From positions 16,742,001 to 16,806,000 of the forward strand of contig NC_079879.1 in NCBI RefSeq assembly GCF_029227915.1: a stretch of DNA of 64,000 nucleotides. Reading direction: 5' to 3'. The DNA comes from Hydractinia symbiolongicarpus. Taxonomy: Eukaryota; Cnidaria; Hydrozoa; Anthoathecata; Hydractiniidae. Numbering within the stretch: the stretch's first letter is position 1; every line of letters begins with the position of its first letter. The notes under the pieces are model-generated. The model made no database searches, was not told the origin of the DNA, and saw only the letters and a list, made by a program, of their open reading frames with translations. The position numbers and the translations under genes are program-made. Shown piece after piece: positions 10,531 to 22,870 of the stretch.

Positions 10531-10544
10531 TCTATATTATAATA

Positions 10545-10886
10545 CCCGTATGTGTCTGTCCGTCACGCAAAATGGTTACCAATATTCGTTTGTACTTTCC
10601 GCAATTTTTAAAAACCAGGGCGTTTTTTACTCGAAAATCTTATTATTGATTAAAATGTATTCGAGAAATTCATTTATTTCCTCAAATAATTTAATTATTT
10701 TAATTTACCAACCTTAATTAAATAAATAAATTAGGTGATTGAAACAAACGCATTATTTAAATACGCCATTTTTAATAATAATCACCACCGTGATCTCAAT
10801 CGTCAAATCCGCTTGGGAGCCACAGAAAATAAATAGGACAGTTTTACTGACAGTTTTATTACTTTCGTTTGACCGCTCGCACGTAG
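10545..10886. other. Gene-free AT-rich spacer
   Basis: Contains the tail of the last Helitron-like unit and AT-rich sequence up to the left inverted repeat at 10887. No coding or RNA feature is recognised. Confidence 0.5.
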
Positions 10887-11165
10887 TATACTACCGTGGC
10901 TGATTACAACGTTTTGATTTCATCTAATATAGGCACACAGTATAAAGACTCGGCCGAGTAAAATTGTGCGCGGCCGCGTGTTTGTAGGAGTTGCCGCGTG
11001 TTTCACCGCCAGTTTTACTGCAAGTTTCTAAATCTGGTCTGCAGAATGTTAAAGTTAGAACAGGTGCTAAAATACGCGGCCGCGTTTTTTGCCACTGATT
11101 TTGCCGTTAATTTTAAGGTAAAACAAGCGGTAAATGACGCGGCCACGCAGTTTTCCTTGAAATGT
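10887..11165 (+). repeat. Left long terminal inverted repeat
   Basis: Shares with 16262-16539 (inverted) blocks such as CTACCGTGGCT.ATTACAACG, GTGTTTCACCG.CAGTTTTAC, AATCTGGTCTGCAGAATG, TTTTTGCCACTGATTTTGCC and TTTTAAGGTAAAACA.GCGG. It is rich in GCGGCCGC, in strong contrast with the AT-rich surroundings. Confidence 0.82.
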
Positions 11166-11364
11166 GATTCGATGTGGTCCTGAGAGTTACCACCGTTCAA
11201 TACAGTGGCAGATTAGGACAACTATATCTTACTTCAACCGCCGCGGTTGATATAAGCGGCTATTAAAACTGGCAGCGGCATGTTTAGGACTGACGTGAGT
11301 CGAACAATCTGATCCTGCAAAAACACAATGGAGTCTGTGTTTTATACCATATGAACTCAGAGGA

Positions 11365-11470
11365 CCGCTAAGTATATTCGGAGCCGCTTATTCAAATACG
11401 CGGCCGCTTGTTTAAATAGGCGGCCGCTTGCTTGAAATGAGCAGCCGCCTGTTTCAATAGGCAATCAGAT
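11365..11470. repeat. Sub-terminal GCGGCCGC-type short tandem repeats
   Basis: Units of about 20 bp built on GCGGCCGCTTGTTTAAATAG, with diverged neighbours GAGCCGCTTATTCAAATACG and AGCAGCCGCCTGTTTCAATA. A related block in reverse sense is at 13375-13530. These look like sub-terminal transposase-binding repeats, which is an inference. Confidence 0.5.
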
Positions 11471-11670
11471 AGCGGCAAAGACACACATGTTTATTTACAT
11501 CTCAACCTTCAAGATCGCAACCAGCGACGATGTCAATTCGTACGCGAAGGAACTGATATTTTAAATTTATTTGGGTATTTATGCTGGTATACATTCAGTT
11601 TTTATAGCATAAATTTTTTTCAGATGGTGTTTTTTTTTTATAGATCGACTCATTTTTATGTGCATGTTCT

Positions 11671-11813
11671 ATGGATTATCTTTTAACAACCTTTATTGCG
11701 AACAAAATCGATGATTCGATTGCTCATCTGTGCACCGAAGATAAACTTTTGGAAATGGGTTTATTGTATGATGAGCTGTTGTCGTTGACAGACATTTCCA
11801 AATATGCCTGTTA
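11671..11813 (+). pseudogene. N-terminal fragment of the element's HECT-type protein (left copy)
   Basis: Encodes 47 residues including TFIANKIDDSIAHLCTEDKL and MGLLYDELLSLTDISK. This aligns with the start of the minus-strand protein at 15949 (SFILNKIDDNVAPQVEQQKF, LGLAYGEILSY). It is cut by a stop at 11811. Beyond it only short traces remain to 12000, and 12000-12470 is non-coding. Its mirror-image position relative to the inverted repeat supports the two-copy model. Confidence 0.45.
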
Positions 11814-12477
11814 GCTAAATACAAAAAAGTGGTGGAGGTAAAAAAAATTATCGAGAAAGAGCTGGATTCGACAAAAAAATTGACATTTATTTCGAAGAGA
11901 GAATTTTTCAAAAAGTTTCTACATGCGGTTTAAATGTTTTATTGCCTATTCAGAACATGCCCGAGAGATTGAGAATAGCTACTGTTTTTGGTGCAGGCTT
12001 TGGTTGTGTTTAATGTATTTACTTTATGAAACTACTTTTTTCTCTTGTTACTGATTTGGTCAAAGTTTTATATTTTGTTAACTTTTTTTTATATCAAGTT
12101 CCTTTCGACACTTTTCCATCTGATTTTAAGGGTATCTTTTGTTAGATTTGTGTTCTTTTTATAATTCTTTGATAACTGTGAGAGAAGTCTCTCTGTCGTT
12201 TAAGCTTCACCCTTTGACTTGTAAATATGTTTTTTATAAATATGCGTGATAGAATATCTAATATTGATTTTTAAGAAGATAAATACCGTAAAAATACTGT
12301 ATACAACTATACTTGCCTATTTCTTGAACAAAATGAAAGTATTATACGTCGAATCTATCGTTCTCAAAAAAAATAAGTAGTTTTACGTAAAGTTCGAGTG
12401 CTGTCTCGACACCAACAGCTCTTCTATAATTCTTTATTTGTAAATAACACTCAATCAATTCGTGAATTTCGACATTC

Positions 12478-13260
12478 TTAGCAATAGGACAGTGCTGCAA
12501 CGGCTATATCACTATCAGTAATATCGAAGCCTTGGTCATGGTACCCAATTTGAGTAGGAATTGCATAAAGTAAATCTGCTTTTCCTCCAGGAACTGATGA
12601 TGATTGTCGAACATGGCTTGTATTCCAGGTGTGTGCAAATTCATTGAACTCGCATTGCAGAGTTGGTAAGAAGAAGAAGATCAAAATTTCCGCGTGCGTT
12701 TCAAGATGTGACTTGCATAGAAATTTCCAATAACCAATGGATCATTGTTAGTAGTTGCCACTTTCAGCCATAATAACTTCCGACTGAATCCATCTATAAC
12801 TCCGTGTATAAAAATCCCCATTTCTTGAGTTTGTCGTTTCCGTCTATGTGTTGCCCATCGTCAGGGTCCTGAGTTTGATAGATGCGTCGTTTAATTACAT
12901 TTCTAGATCTTTCTCGACACCTTTCGAACCAATCGATTTCAATACAACGCAGACCTTTTCCATACCTTACTTGATATGATTGATGAATTCGGCCATTTGA
13001 CGATAACCAACTTTTCTGGTCGACGTTAACAGTTCGTTCGAAACACTGTCGTGCACAGTTTGCTTAGAAATGAAAGAATATTTTTTCAGCCCAAGCTTTT
13101 CACGCAAGAAATTCAACCGACGAGTTGTAATAGCTCTCTTTTGCACAGAATTCAATATGCTGTACATCTCATTAACTGTCAAAAAATTTTGATTGCTAAA
13201 TACTTGACCAGTTCTTCGTCGCTTTGATTAGAAGCGACGCGTTCATGCAACAAAGAATTC
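12478..13260 (-). pseudogene. Integrase-core (rve-like) DDE transposase, decayed (left copy)
   Basis: Read from 13260 leftward: an N-terminal helix region (NEMYSILNSVQKRAITTRRL, then REKLGLKKYSF), SVSNELLTSTRKVGYRQMAE, then after frame changes CIEIDWFERCRERSRNVIKR, DDGQHIDGNDKLKKWGF and a GCIDGFSR-like stretch. The HIDGNDKLxxWG...HG.IDGFSR pattern is characteristic of the integrase-core DDE proteins widespread in cnidarian and fish genomes; IS3EU-type elements are one possible home. The first catalytic Asp (HIDG) is visible. Many stops follow, so the copy is dead. Confidence 0.5.
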
Positions 13261-13374
13261 ATCGCGATAGTGAACATACGTTTAAAAAGGGTGTGTTGTG
13301 GTCAAATGGATAATTTCACGGACCCGACTAAATTTCAAACGGACCAGAAGATGGCCAAAAAAGAATTTCAGACA

Positions 13375-13530
13375 CGCGGCTGCCTCTTTCAAAATAGCCG
13401 CCGCCAGTTAATACAAATGCCTGCTAATTTCGACCCAAACTAGCGGGCGCTAGACTTGAATAAGCCGCCGCTAGTTTTAATACGGGGCTGCTTGTTCGAA
13501 ACAGGCAGGCGCTTGATTGCAACCACGGCG
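13375..13530. repeat. Internal GCGGCTGC-type repeat block at the junction
   Basis: A series of short units (CGCGGCTGCCTCTTTCAAAA, AGCCGCCGCCAGTTAATACA, AAGCCGCCGCTAGTTTTAAT, GGGCTGCTTGTTCGAAACAG). It resembles the sub-terminal block at 11365-11470. The TTTAAAAAGGGTGT at 13286 and nearby ATAATTTCACG also recall the right TIR near 16445-16475. This may be the inner ends of the two fused copies. Confidence 0.45.
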
Positions 13531-13552
13531 GATAAAGTAAGAATCTTCCAAT

Positions 13553-13744
13553 GTGTCATTGGAAGATTTAGTGGCGTATTATCATAGCCTACGACCTAAG
13601 TTGCAGTATTTGGAAATATGTATGGTGATTAACAAAGTTCATCACAAGTCATTATATATAAGAAAGTTTCGATCAATATGCACAAGATTGGGCTTACGTC
13701 GAACTAGCAATGTTTCCCGCAGTATCCTTGTAGTGTCATCTTAA
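13553..13744 (+). pseudogene. Transposase N-terminal fragment (right copy)
   Basis: Encodes LEDLVAYYHSL, QYLEICMVINKVHHKSLYIR and CTRLGLRRTS. This is the bipartite helix-turn-helix arrangement found at the N-terminus of integrase-core transposases (a short helix, 'HxxxxSxRxxKRxLxxLGLRR'). It is on the opposite strand from the transposase of the left copy. The remainder of the protein is missing, and 13745-13860 holds only AT-rich sequence. Confidence 0.4.
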
Positions 13745-13869
13745 CAAAATATAACAAAATATAAATACTTCAATTAATTTTTCATTTAAAAAAAGACTAA
13801 AAACACTTTTTCAATAATGTTATACAAAACATGAATATTTCAAACAACAACAAATCCAGTCCCACCAAA

Positions 13870-15970
13870 TTTAGCAGCAATCTTCACATTATGCTGAACA
13901 TTTTTGTTGGTAGAGTGGCATTACGTCCACATGTAGAAATTTTTGGAAGTTGAAATCACAGATAATATCAATGTTTTTATCCAAACCCTTTCTGGGAATT
14001 TTATCCATTCCAGTGAATAAAAACAGTATGTCTTTAAGAGATATCTCATCATAGTTTCCATTAGCAACATCAGCTAAAAACAGCTCACAGTCACAAATGG
14101 CATTGGAAATATCACGAAATTAGAACCAATTTCTTCGACGTTGTGAAAGCATAGAATAACAAGAAGCTCATCAAGAGTTAAGATCTTTTCATCTGGCAAT
14201 AAAAAAGCTTTCATAGTGTGACAATTGGATTGTAACATAAATTCTGGACATTACTTTTTAGTCCTTCTCTAAATTGTGATATTGCAGCACGATTTTTTAT
14301 CACTAAATAACTGATTGTAAAAACTTGCTTGTTCTTTTCGATATCGGGTACAGAAACAATGTTCAAATCAAGTAGATTTTCATTCTCGCCACTCTCAATT
14401 TTATCCAATTTATACTTGAATTCGGCATCATTTATTTGTGTTATTTTATCAGGATATGACAAATCATACAACGCATTGAAAATAAGCTCAGAGAAACATT
14501 CGGGACCTCTTCCAACATGTATAATAGATGCACCTGTTAACTGCCCAAGCTTGTAATAAACTTTTTTTAATACACCATCTGGCATTAATTTGAAACAAAT
14601 TCCTTTGTCATCGAAAAATACACAAGGGATAGTGGTAAACCGTCTTATTGACAATGAGAAAAATTCGTGCAACAGTCAATCTGCATCAGCACCGGTTCAC
14701 CTGCAAATCTGATGGCTATTTTTTCAGACGAAAGATCAAAATTTTGACGTAATAATACAGGCCAAAAACGCTGTGAATCCTGTTGTATGATTATATGCTT
14801 TGTGTATATTTTTGGTAAGTTGGTAAAGTAGCTTTCACAGTTTTGCATAAATGATACAGAATCAGTTTCTGTTTTTTCAAGCTGTGGAGTAGCATTATCA
14901 AAATTATCTGTCTAATAATTTTCCATAAAACAATTTACTTCATTATAACCACATGACGAACTGTCCTCAGTTGATTCTTGTTGGATAGACAATGAAGGTG
15001 AGCCAATTAAGTGTCTATATCTCACTGGTTTTTGTCAGTTTCTTGAAAAATGTCTCAATCTTTATGTCAGTTCTAGCAGTATTTGTCACAACATTTTGAC
15101 CGCGTGATGCTAAAAAAGGATCCTCTGTCATAATGTTATTTGTTTGATCTGCTAGCAAAGTTTCTGTGTAACCCTTCATGGTGTAACTTTCATTTTGATC
15201 ACAGCGTAGACAGCTACCAATATACCTACAAGAACAAACGCTGCATATACTTCTGTCAGCAAAATTCGATCCTGGTAAGCTAGGTGGCACAGTAATTGTT
15301 GAGGTATCTTCTGGCCATGGAGATGATACTACTGTTTCTTCTGGTCCAAGAATTTCTGTATCTGATTCAAATATGCTTGAATATGACTTATTGCACAACT
15401 TTGTGCATTTTTTGCGCCCTTCCGCCATCTTTCCCGCCAAACGACCATGAACCAAAATGGGAAAGTAAGTGTTTTCTGACCTTTCCATCATGTACTATCA
15501 GGATTTGAAGTCAGACCTAGTGTACATTGAAGTGCATACTCAACCCCCCCAGGCTCCTAGAGTAGTGATATATCATAGTGTTTACATATTTCGTCATGTA
15601 ACTCAGGGTATTTTGTAGATCGATTAAATAGTGTCAAATAACTTTGGTTGTTTTTCATTGTATATTTTGATAACTTATCTTTACACTTCAATCCAACATT
15701 AACTTTGTAGGTTTCCCTTACAGTTATCGGACGGTTATGAATATCATATTTCTCAGAATGGGCTCTTTTCAATATTTTTCCTAGTTCATCTGCCTTTTTC
15801 TGATAGGACTCTTCAACCACAGGGAGTGCAAATATCAGCCGATATGATAATATCTCTCCATACGCCAACCCTAGCTCCACAAACTTTTGTTGTTCAACTT
15901 GAGGAGCTACATTATCGTCAATTTTGTTAAGGATGAATGAATTCAACAAATACCTCTGGACTCAAGGAAA
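13870..15970 (-). pseudogene. HECT-domain-like protein of the transposon (right copy), broken
   Basis: Read right to left: a 130-residue N-terminal segment (15949-15557, FILNKIDDNVAP...), a cysteine-rich stretch (15491-15015, ICSVCSCRYIGSCLRC), then a C-terminal region like the HECT ubiquitin-ligase fold. That region has RFAGEPVLMQIDCCTNF (14848-14645), VYYKLGQLTGASIIHVGRGP (like the HECT 'YFxxGxLxAxxLIHGGPGP' segment), then ISQFREGLKS (14300-14230) and, in other frames, LFTGMDKIPRKGLDKNIDI near 14000. I did not find the catalytic cysteine motif. Several frame changes separate the parts; some could be introns. Cnidarian and fish genomes carry many HECT genes of the G2E3 type that resemble this. 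Confidence 0.45.
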
Positions 15971-16261
15971 GTTTTTACATAAACAAAACATATAGCTATT
16001 ATCAAAACTGACTTGTGTGATGTAAAAGATTTCCTTAGTCAGTGTGTTTCTTTGCCTACTATCTTAGTCCATTTGCAATAAATAAAGCGAAATAAGCTAG
16101 CTAATTGTTTGTTTACCTTTTTAAAGCTTCCAGCTGAAGCTGCCATTTTCTGTGAGTTCTAAGAAGTAACTTTCTAAAAATTTCGTTCTAGTGTTCAGAG
16201 CTCTAACTTGCAGACTAGAACACTGCGCCCTTGGCTACATGCTGCGGTTTTTCGAAAATCT

Positions 16262-16539
16262 TCTGAGGAAAGAAACGCGCAGCTGCGTCATTTACCGCCT
16301 GTTTTACCTTAAAATTACCGGCAAAATCAGTGGCAAAAAGCGCGGGCGCTTATTTTAGTACCTGTTTTAACTGCCACATTCTGCAGACCAGATTTGAAAA
16401 CTGGCGGTAAAACTGCCGGTGAAACACGCTGCCACTGCTGCGGACACCCTTTTTAAGACATAATTTCACGTGACCGCGTCTTTTACAGTACGCCTATTTT
16501 AAATGAAAAGAAAACGTTGTAATTAGCCACGGTAGTATA
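16262..16539 (-). repeat. Right long terminal inverted repeat
   Basis: Inverted partner of 10887-11165. It ends in GCCACGGTAGTATA at 16539. The GCGGCCGC motifs of the left copy are partly mutated here (GCGCGGGCGC, GCAGCTGC). Confidence 0.82.
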
Positions 16540-17528
<989 letters not shown>

Positions 17529-18439
17529 TCTATTATAATAATAAGCTGTGTCAGTGCGTTTGAGAGGGGCAATTTCGATATGGGTTTATTTTCTTTTGAA
17601 GTCGCCGAAAAATGTTTCAAATGTAAAATTTTCTGTAAAATTAAATGAATGAAGCTATTACAATGTACTTGAAACTTTGAGGCAAATAACTTGAAAACAG
17701 GGTAGGGACGTCAGTCATTCTTCACCACACGGTAATTAGGGACAAACTCTGACTAAATTGGGTACTTTTCCAAAACTTAACTCCCCGAGTCCATTTCAGA
17801 ATGGACGGGTTAATGACGCCATCAAAGAATCTTAAACTCGATCAGCATTTTAAGATCTATATGATAAGGGCAAGGGGTATACAAGTTTTTAAAATTTTCC
17901 TATTTCAACAAGTCCTTGGTAAAGTCAGTAAAATTTTAAAAACCTTACATCTCATTATGCGTTCATCAAAATCACATGATTAAAAACAACATTTTGAACT
18001 TCAGTAAGTTTCCCAAACCTAGGTGACCAAATTCGTTTCAGAATGAACTGGTTGATGACATCATTAGAAAACCTTTAAACCTCAATTTCACTGCAACTGT
18101 CTGTCAAAAGTACATAAGCCTATACATTTTGTTGATCTATATAGGATGCAGGCAACGAATATACACATTTTCAAAAATAATTTTTTATATTTTGGCAGGT
18201 CCTTGCTGACGTCAGCCAATTTTTAAAATCTTTATATTTCCTTAGGCGTTCGTCAAAAGCATATGATTTTGATCGGCATTTCAAGCTCTGTACAATAGAG
18301 GCAACGGGTAAGCAAATTTGCAAAAAAATATTTTTATATATTGACGGGTCCTTGCAGACTTCATCAAAATTTCAATGATGGTTCTCTTTTCCATTGTTCT
18401 CCTGGCTAAGTGGATTTTTCCACGGGGCTTATCGACTAG
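17529..18439 (+). mobile_element. Non-autonomous Helitron-like element, ~0.9 kb
   Basis: Starts TCTATTATAATAATAAGCTG, like the 5' signature of unit 6 at 10531. It ends with the hairpin GTGG-ATTTTT-CCAC (18410-18424) and CGACTAG|T at 18439, the same 3' end as the array at 9826-10530. The interior has imperfect ~200-bp internal repeats, for example 'TTTCAGAATG(G/A)AC(G/T)GGTT(A/G)ATGAC(G/A)' at about 17790 and 18040, and 'GGTCCTTG...GACGTCAG/GACTTCAT'. No protein is encoded. Confidence 0.6.
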
Positions 18440-21400
18440 TTTTCGCAACAAAACATTTGAATAACCGTGTTTAGAATTTTTAAACTTGTTTTAAAGCGAA
18501 GTTTATTTTTTGTCAGAAGAAGAGTCTATCTCACAAATGCTTGTTGTGCTGATGAATGTTTATATCAAAAATGCAGTTAATATAAAATTATCAACATTTC
18601 TTTCTGTTTTTCTGGTGGCGTGATTTAAGATTTTGGATTTACTGTAACTTGATTTTTAAGCCTGCATGTGGCTAGCTTCTCTGGTGATGTCATTTGTATA
18701 CATTTATAGCTACTGTTTTAGTTGCTATGAGGTTAAAAGTTATACTGTGCTGTGTAAACCCCAATGTGAAGGCTGTTTAGCCAATCAGCGCTGCGGACTT
18801 CCTGTAAAAACCAGTGGAAAATAGCTAACAGTTGATAAATGGTAATATATAACTTTATTTTCATATAATAAGTTTATTATTGATATATAATGCAACTATA
18901 AATAAATTTACATACTCTATGGTGGGCCAAACAGCTTTTGACATTTTCGGCATAGATAACTGGATTATTCGGTTCCTGAAGAAAAAGAAATAGCAATAAT
19001 AGTGTAAGATTTTTTAAGCCTACTGTAGCCTGCTGTATTTGAAAAATGCATTTGTAAAAATGTACCTTTTTTTTTTTTTGTCTTCTTTGAATTTTGTTGT
19101 ATTAGTTGTGAAAGGCTTTTGTTCTATGAAGGAAGCTTACAAATCAATACAAAAGTTAACTGAACAAGGGGAATGCTCAAATGAAAATATTTTTCTGTAA
19201 ATTTAAGATCAATCAATGAAAAATTATTTTGTTAATGAAACATAATACAGCAACATGTTAGTTTATTTAACAGGTTCACTTACCCAGCGGCTTATCTATT
19301 TCTGACATTTTTAATCTAGAAGCAAAATGATACAAAATTACGTCAGATACATTTATCTGCTGTTTAAAGTCTCTTCATTATAAAAGGTTTCGTTTGTTTA
19401 CAATATTTTTATAACATCCACCAAATTTGCATTATAAATCCTTTAAAGAAAGGTATACCTATATATTAATGTAAATATTATTGAGTAAGGGTAATGCATT
19501 GGCAAGGTTAATACTCTCTGGAAATGTCAAAAATAACAACATATATTCAAAAGTCAGGTTGTGCAATAAGCGAACACCTTTTAAATAATCAAATTGCTTG
19601 ATTGGATTATAACTGACCATGCTTGTCTTTCCACATAAGTTATTGGAATAATGCTAATTCGTGAAATTTGAAAACATAAATTCTTGTTAAATTTAAGCAT
19701 GAAACAATGCAGGAAACAAAAGATCCTCAAAATGTAACTACAAATATTGTACAACGGAGTACAACTTGCAAAACAAAACACCAATCAAAACTAACCTCCG
19801 AATAACAAAACGGACTTATGCAATGCATAATCTTCATTAATTTTCTCTTATGTTGTGAAAGGGTCTGTTTAAATTTTATGCAAATAGTTATTTAAACTGA
19901 TGTAGCAGAGCACAGCACTTTGAATAAATACAGACAGGGTGGTGGTGACCAAGAAATTAACACATTTAACATAGTTCATTGTCTTTCAAATAAAAGTTTC
20001 AAGTTGCCACAAAAGACACGTCCAAATTTTTTTGAGAGGTAACCTCACTTTAGAATACCATAGCAAAAATAGCCAATAAGCCAACAACTACTGCAATTTA
20101 AAATGAGAACATCATTTGGGCACCAGAGCCAAATAGGACAACAAAACGATGAACAGTCTTGTTGTTTTCTTTTCAGTTTGCCAAGAAAACATTCTTCATT
20201 GGCTGAGTTGGCTTGTTGTCTATGTTGGTTTGTTGGCTGTGTTTATCTGTTATCTCATTCATTATCTTGGCGTGTTGATTATGTTGGATATAGGTTATAT
20301 TGTTGGTTCGTTATAATATTCTAAAGTTGTTCCTACCCACCTGCATCCATCAGAATTTCCTTGTGGGAAAGTGAGAATGGATGTGGCTTCCAACTTTGGT
20401 ATGGATGCCGCGCATAAAGAAAAAAGAAAAGAAAAAAAGGCTAAAAAATGGCATTTCACAACATGTAATACAAAGTATTTTTAGCAGCGACGTATACAGA
20501 GTGTATTTGATACCGTTTTACCAACATGGGATTCCAAAATCTTATCCCAAAAATCAAAAAGCTAAAAATTGTTTTGTAGCAATTATTTCATGAGCAAAAA
20601 AACTTTAATTGATGATTCACACTCTCGACATGTTTAAAACAATAATATTCTCATGTATACTCCTTACTTATAATCGTTAAATCTTAATGTTATTACCATC
20701 AACTACAACTTTGCTGTTTCTTATTAATGACACTTAATATGCAATTCATGGAATATGCTTGTTTGAGGAACCAAAACTGTGTCTCTCAAAAATAAGGCTA
20801 AACTTAAGGCCTTAAACTTGGAAAATTTTAGCTTGGCCAAAACCCAAATTATTTCACTGTTGATTATCTAAAGTAAAGTTTGCTGGGGAAATATTGTCTC
20901 CATGTTTTCTTAGGACCAATCAAAACACTATAAGAAATAAAAGCATCGATGACATTTATTTAAATTTTTAAAACAAGACCAGAAATTTCTAATTTGTTAT
21001 ATATTATATAAAGATATGTATATAAATTTAGTCAAGCTGGCTTTCGATATCATTGTTAAACAAGTAACATTTTAAGCAGGTGATACATGATTTTCAAACC
21101 TGTGACCAATACAGGATTTATTTTGTCGAAATCTATTTATTGAATTGAACAAATTTTATCGTGTATTATCCTTCTTTGATTTTGAGGAAATTTATTGGTT
21201 ATTGTTTGTTTGACAAATTCAAACAGTTGAACATATCTAACTTTTGAAATTTCGAATTGAATTCAACAAGTTGAAACAAAAAAGGGTAAACACACAATTA
21301 ATAAATTTGTCAAATTTAATAAATTGATTGTCTTAACATGAGATTTTTAAAATCAAGTCTTTTCTAAAGAAATCTTAGAAAAATATATTGATAAGGTAAG

Positions 21401-21883
21401 GTCAACAAAGTTTTTCAAACAAATTAGGGTCCATTTTTTTCAACAAAATATCTGGCTATTAGGCACTTAAAGAGATCTGATAATTAGCCAGTAACAGAAT
21501 GGTTAGCCGATGCAAAATAATTATATATAGGGTGCAGTATATACGATATAAATTTTTTTGACTAAGTTTCCATACATTTCTTCGTTATCGATCTCCCAAT
21601 AGCCATCTATATTTATTTAGATCCACATAAGGTTCAGACATGTCAACTCACACGCATTGAGCGTGTGACACACACATTTTCCTTACCTCACAAGCTGAAA
21701 GAATATTGTTAAAGTCACACGCATTTCCTTTAAAAAAGCGAGAACCTCAATTTCCGCAAATTTTTACTTCATCTCGAGTCTCTTTATATGATAAAGAAAA
21801 TCGATTTTGTCTCTTCCATCTCAATTTCACCCTTTGTCTCACTCATGAAATCGATTTCACCATTTGTCTCAGATCTTTTACTA
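18440..21883. other. Long AT-rich region without a recognised gene
   Basis: I see only scattered short frames without family resemblance, poly-T runs (around 19070) and simple TTGG-type low-complexity sequence at 20195-20310. It could be intergenic DNA or a long intron. Confidence 0.4.
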
Positions 21884-22116
21884 AGACTATGTTCACACAT
21901 TGCGGATAGGTTTCATTTAGGAATCGTTTTGTTCCAGAATGACGTGTGAACATGATTTTTGAAAAGTAGAGGAGCGGAATCATTTCACTATTTATAGCGG
22001 AACGGAATCATCCTGTTTCGCATATCGGATAGCTTTGAAACTGTGTGAACGCGAGGCCTACCTGCAACAAAAATCATTTCGGAACGACATCTATCCACAA
22101 TATGTGAATGTAGTCT
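21884..22116. mobile_element. MITE with ~26-bp terminal inverted repeats
   Basis: Left AGACTATGTTCACACATTGC (21884 on) and the inverted right end (CTATCCACAATATGTGAATG then TAGTCT, to 22116) match in about 21 of 26 positions. The interior repeats CGGAATCATT. and GTGAAC blocks in both senses. It has no coding capacity, at about 233 bp. Confidence 0.6.
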
Positions 22117-22599
22117 AAATTCGTCCCGTATTTTTCTCGTTCCATGGAATTCAAAACTGGTGGGTTAAATAATCGTGCAAAAGTAACACCAATTCGTGAT
22201 ATTACTTAAATATTAAAATGGCGGTATAGGTGTGCGGAAGTGCATTTTCCAACGATCTAGAGTGTCCAATTTTAAAAATTTTCCCTATGGTGCCTAGGCG
22301 CCTCCGGGAGATAGTAACAATAAAAATTGACATGCATTAGGATTTACAAAGTTGGCGTCTCTGAAAATTGTACCTCAATTAAAACCAAAAATAGGACAAA
22401 AAATGCTTGTCCCAAGAAGATGGTGTTACTGTAGCAGTATGTCATAATTTAACAAGACACTATTCTGATTTCAAGAAAAAACATGAAAAGTAAAGAACAC
22501 AAAGAAGCCTGTAACAACAATTATACTGTGGGTAGTGTATAGTTATACTGCAATGGCTAACTATTATGTTATTGGCTAATTATCAGTTCACCTTGACTG

Positions 22600-22870
22600 T
22601 TCGGTGCAAGCAGCTTTTTGAATAAAATTATTGGTTGTCCTCTGAAACTGCGTGCACTTTCCCAAACTCTCGCTAACTCAGCCGGAGCATTCACGAAATA
22701 CAATTCCTTGCAACCTACAATGCGGACGACAGTTGGAAGAAGGCGCTTCTTCGGGCATCTTTTGCATTATGCGCATTTTTTTTAAACAATACTTGAATTT
22801 TTTCAAAACGCCAGACTAGCCCTAACTCTTTACGGTGTATGCGGCTTATCAGCACCCTTGTTTATAAAAT
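22600..22870. repeat. Partial copy of the MITE family found at 58493-58972
   Basis: Shares CCTCTGAAACTGCGTGCA./CCGCTGAAACCGCCCGCA, GCGGACGACAGTTG.AAGAA, GCATT and the right end CTTTACGGTGTATGCGGCTT ATCAGCAC with the 58.5-kb copy. The left inverted repeat is not evident. Confidence 0.55.

Larger units (their letters stand above)
10887..16539. mobile_element. Composite transposon pair with ~275-bp TIRs, HECT and integrase-core genes
   Basis: The ends TATACTACCGTGGCTGATTA (left) and its inverted counterpart (right, to 16539) begin inverted repeats of about 275 bp with roughly 85% identity by eye (10887-11165 against 16262-16539). The contents are themselves mirrored. The same N-terminal protein segment appears on plus at 11671 and on minus at 15949. 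Parts of one integrase-core transposase family appear on minus at 13260-12478 and on plus at 13553-13744. A GC-rich repeat block in the middle (13375-13530) resembles the sub-terminal block at 11365-11465. The simplest reading is two inverted copies of one family joined at their transposase ends, each missing a different half. Confidence 0.6.

Noticed and set aside
10183-10542. 119-codon frame across the repeat array
   Set aside because: Lies entirely within the Helitron-like units and repeats with them.
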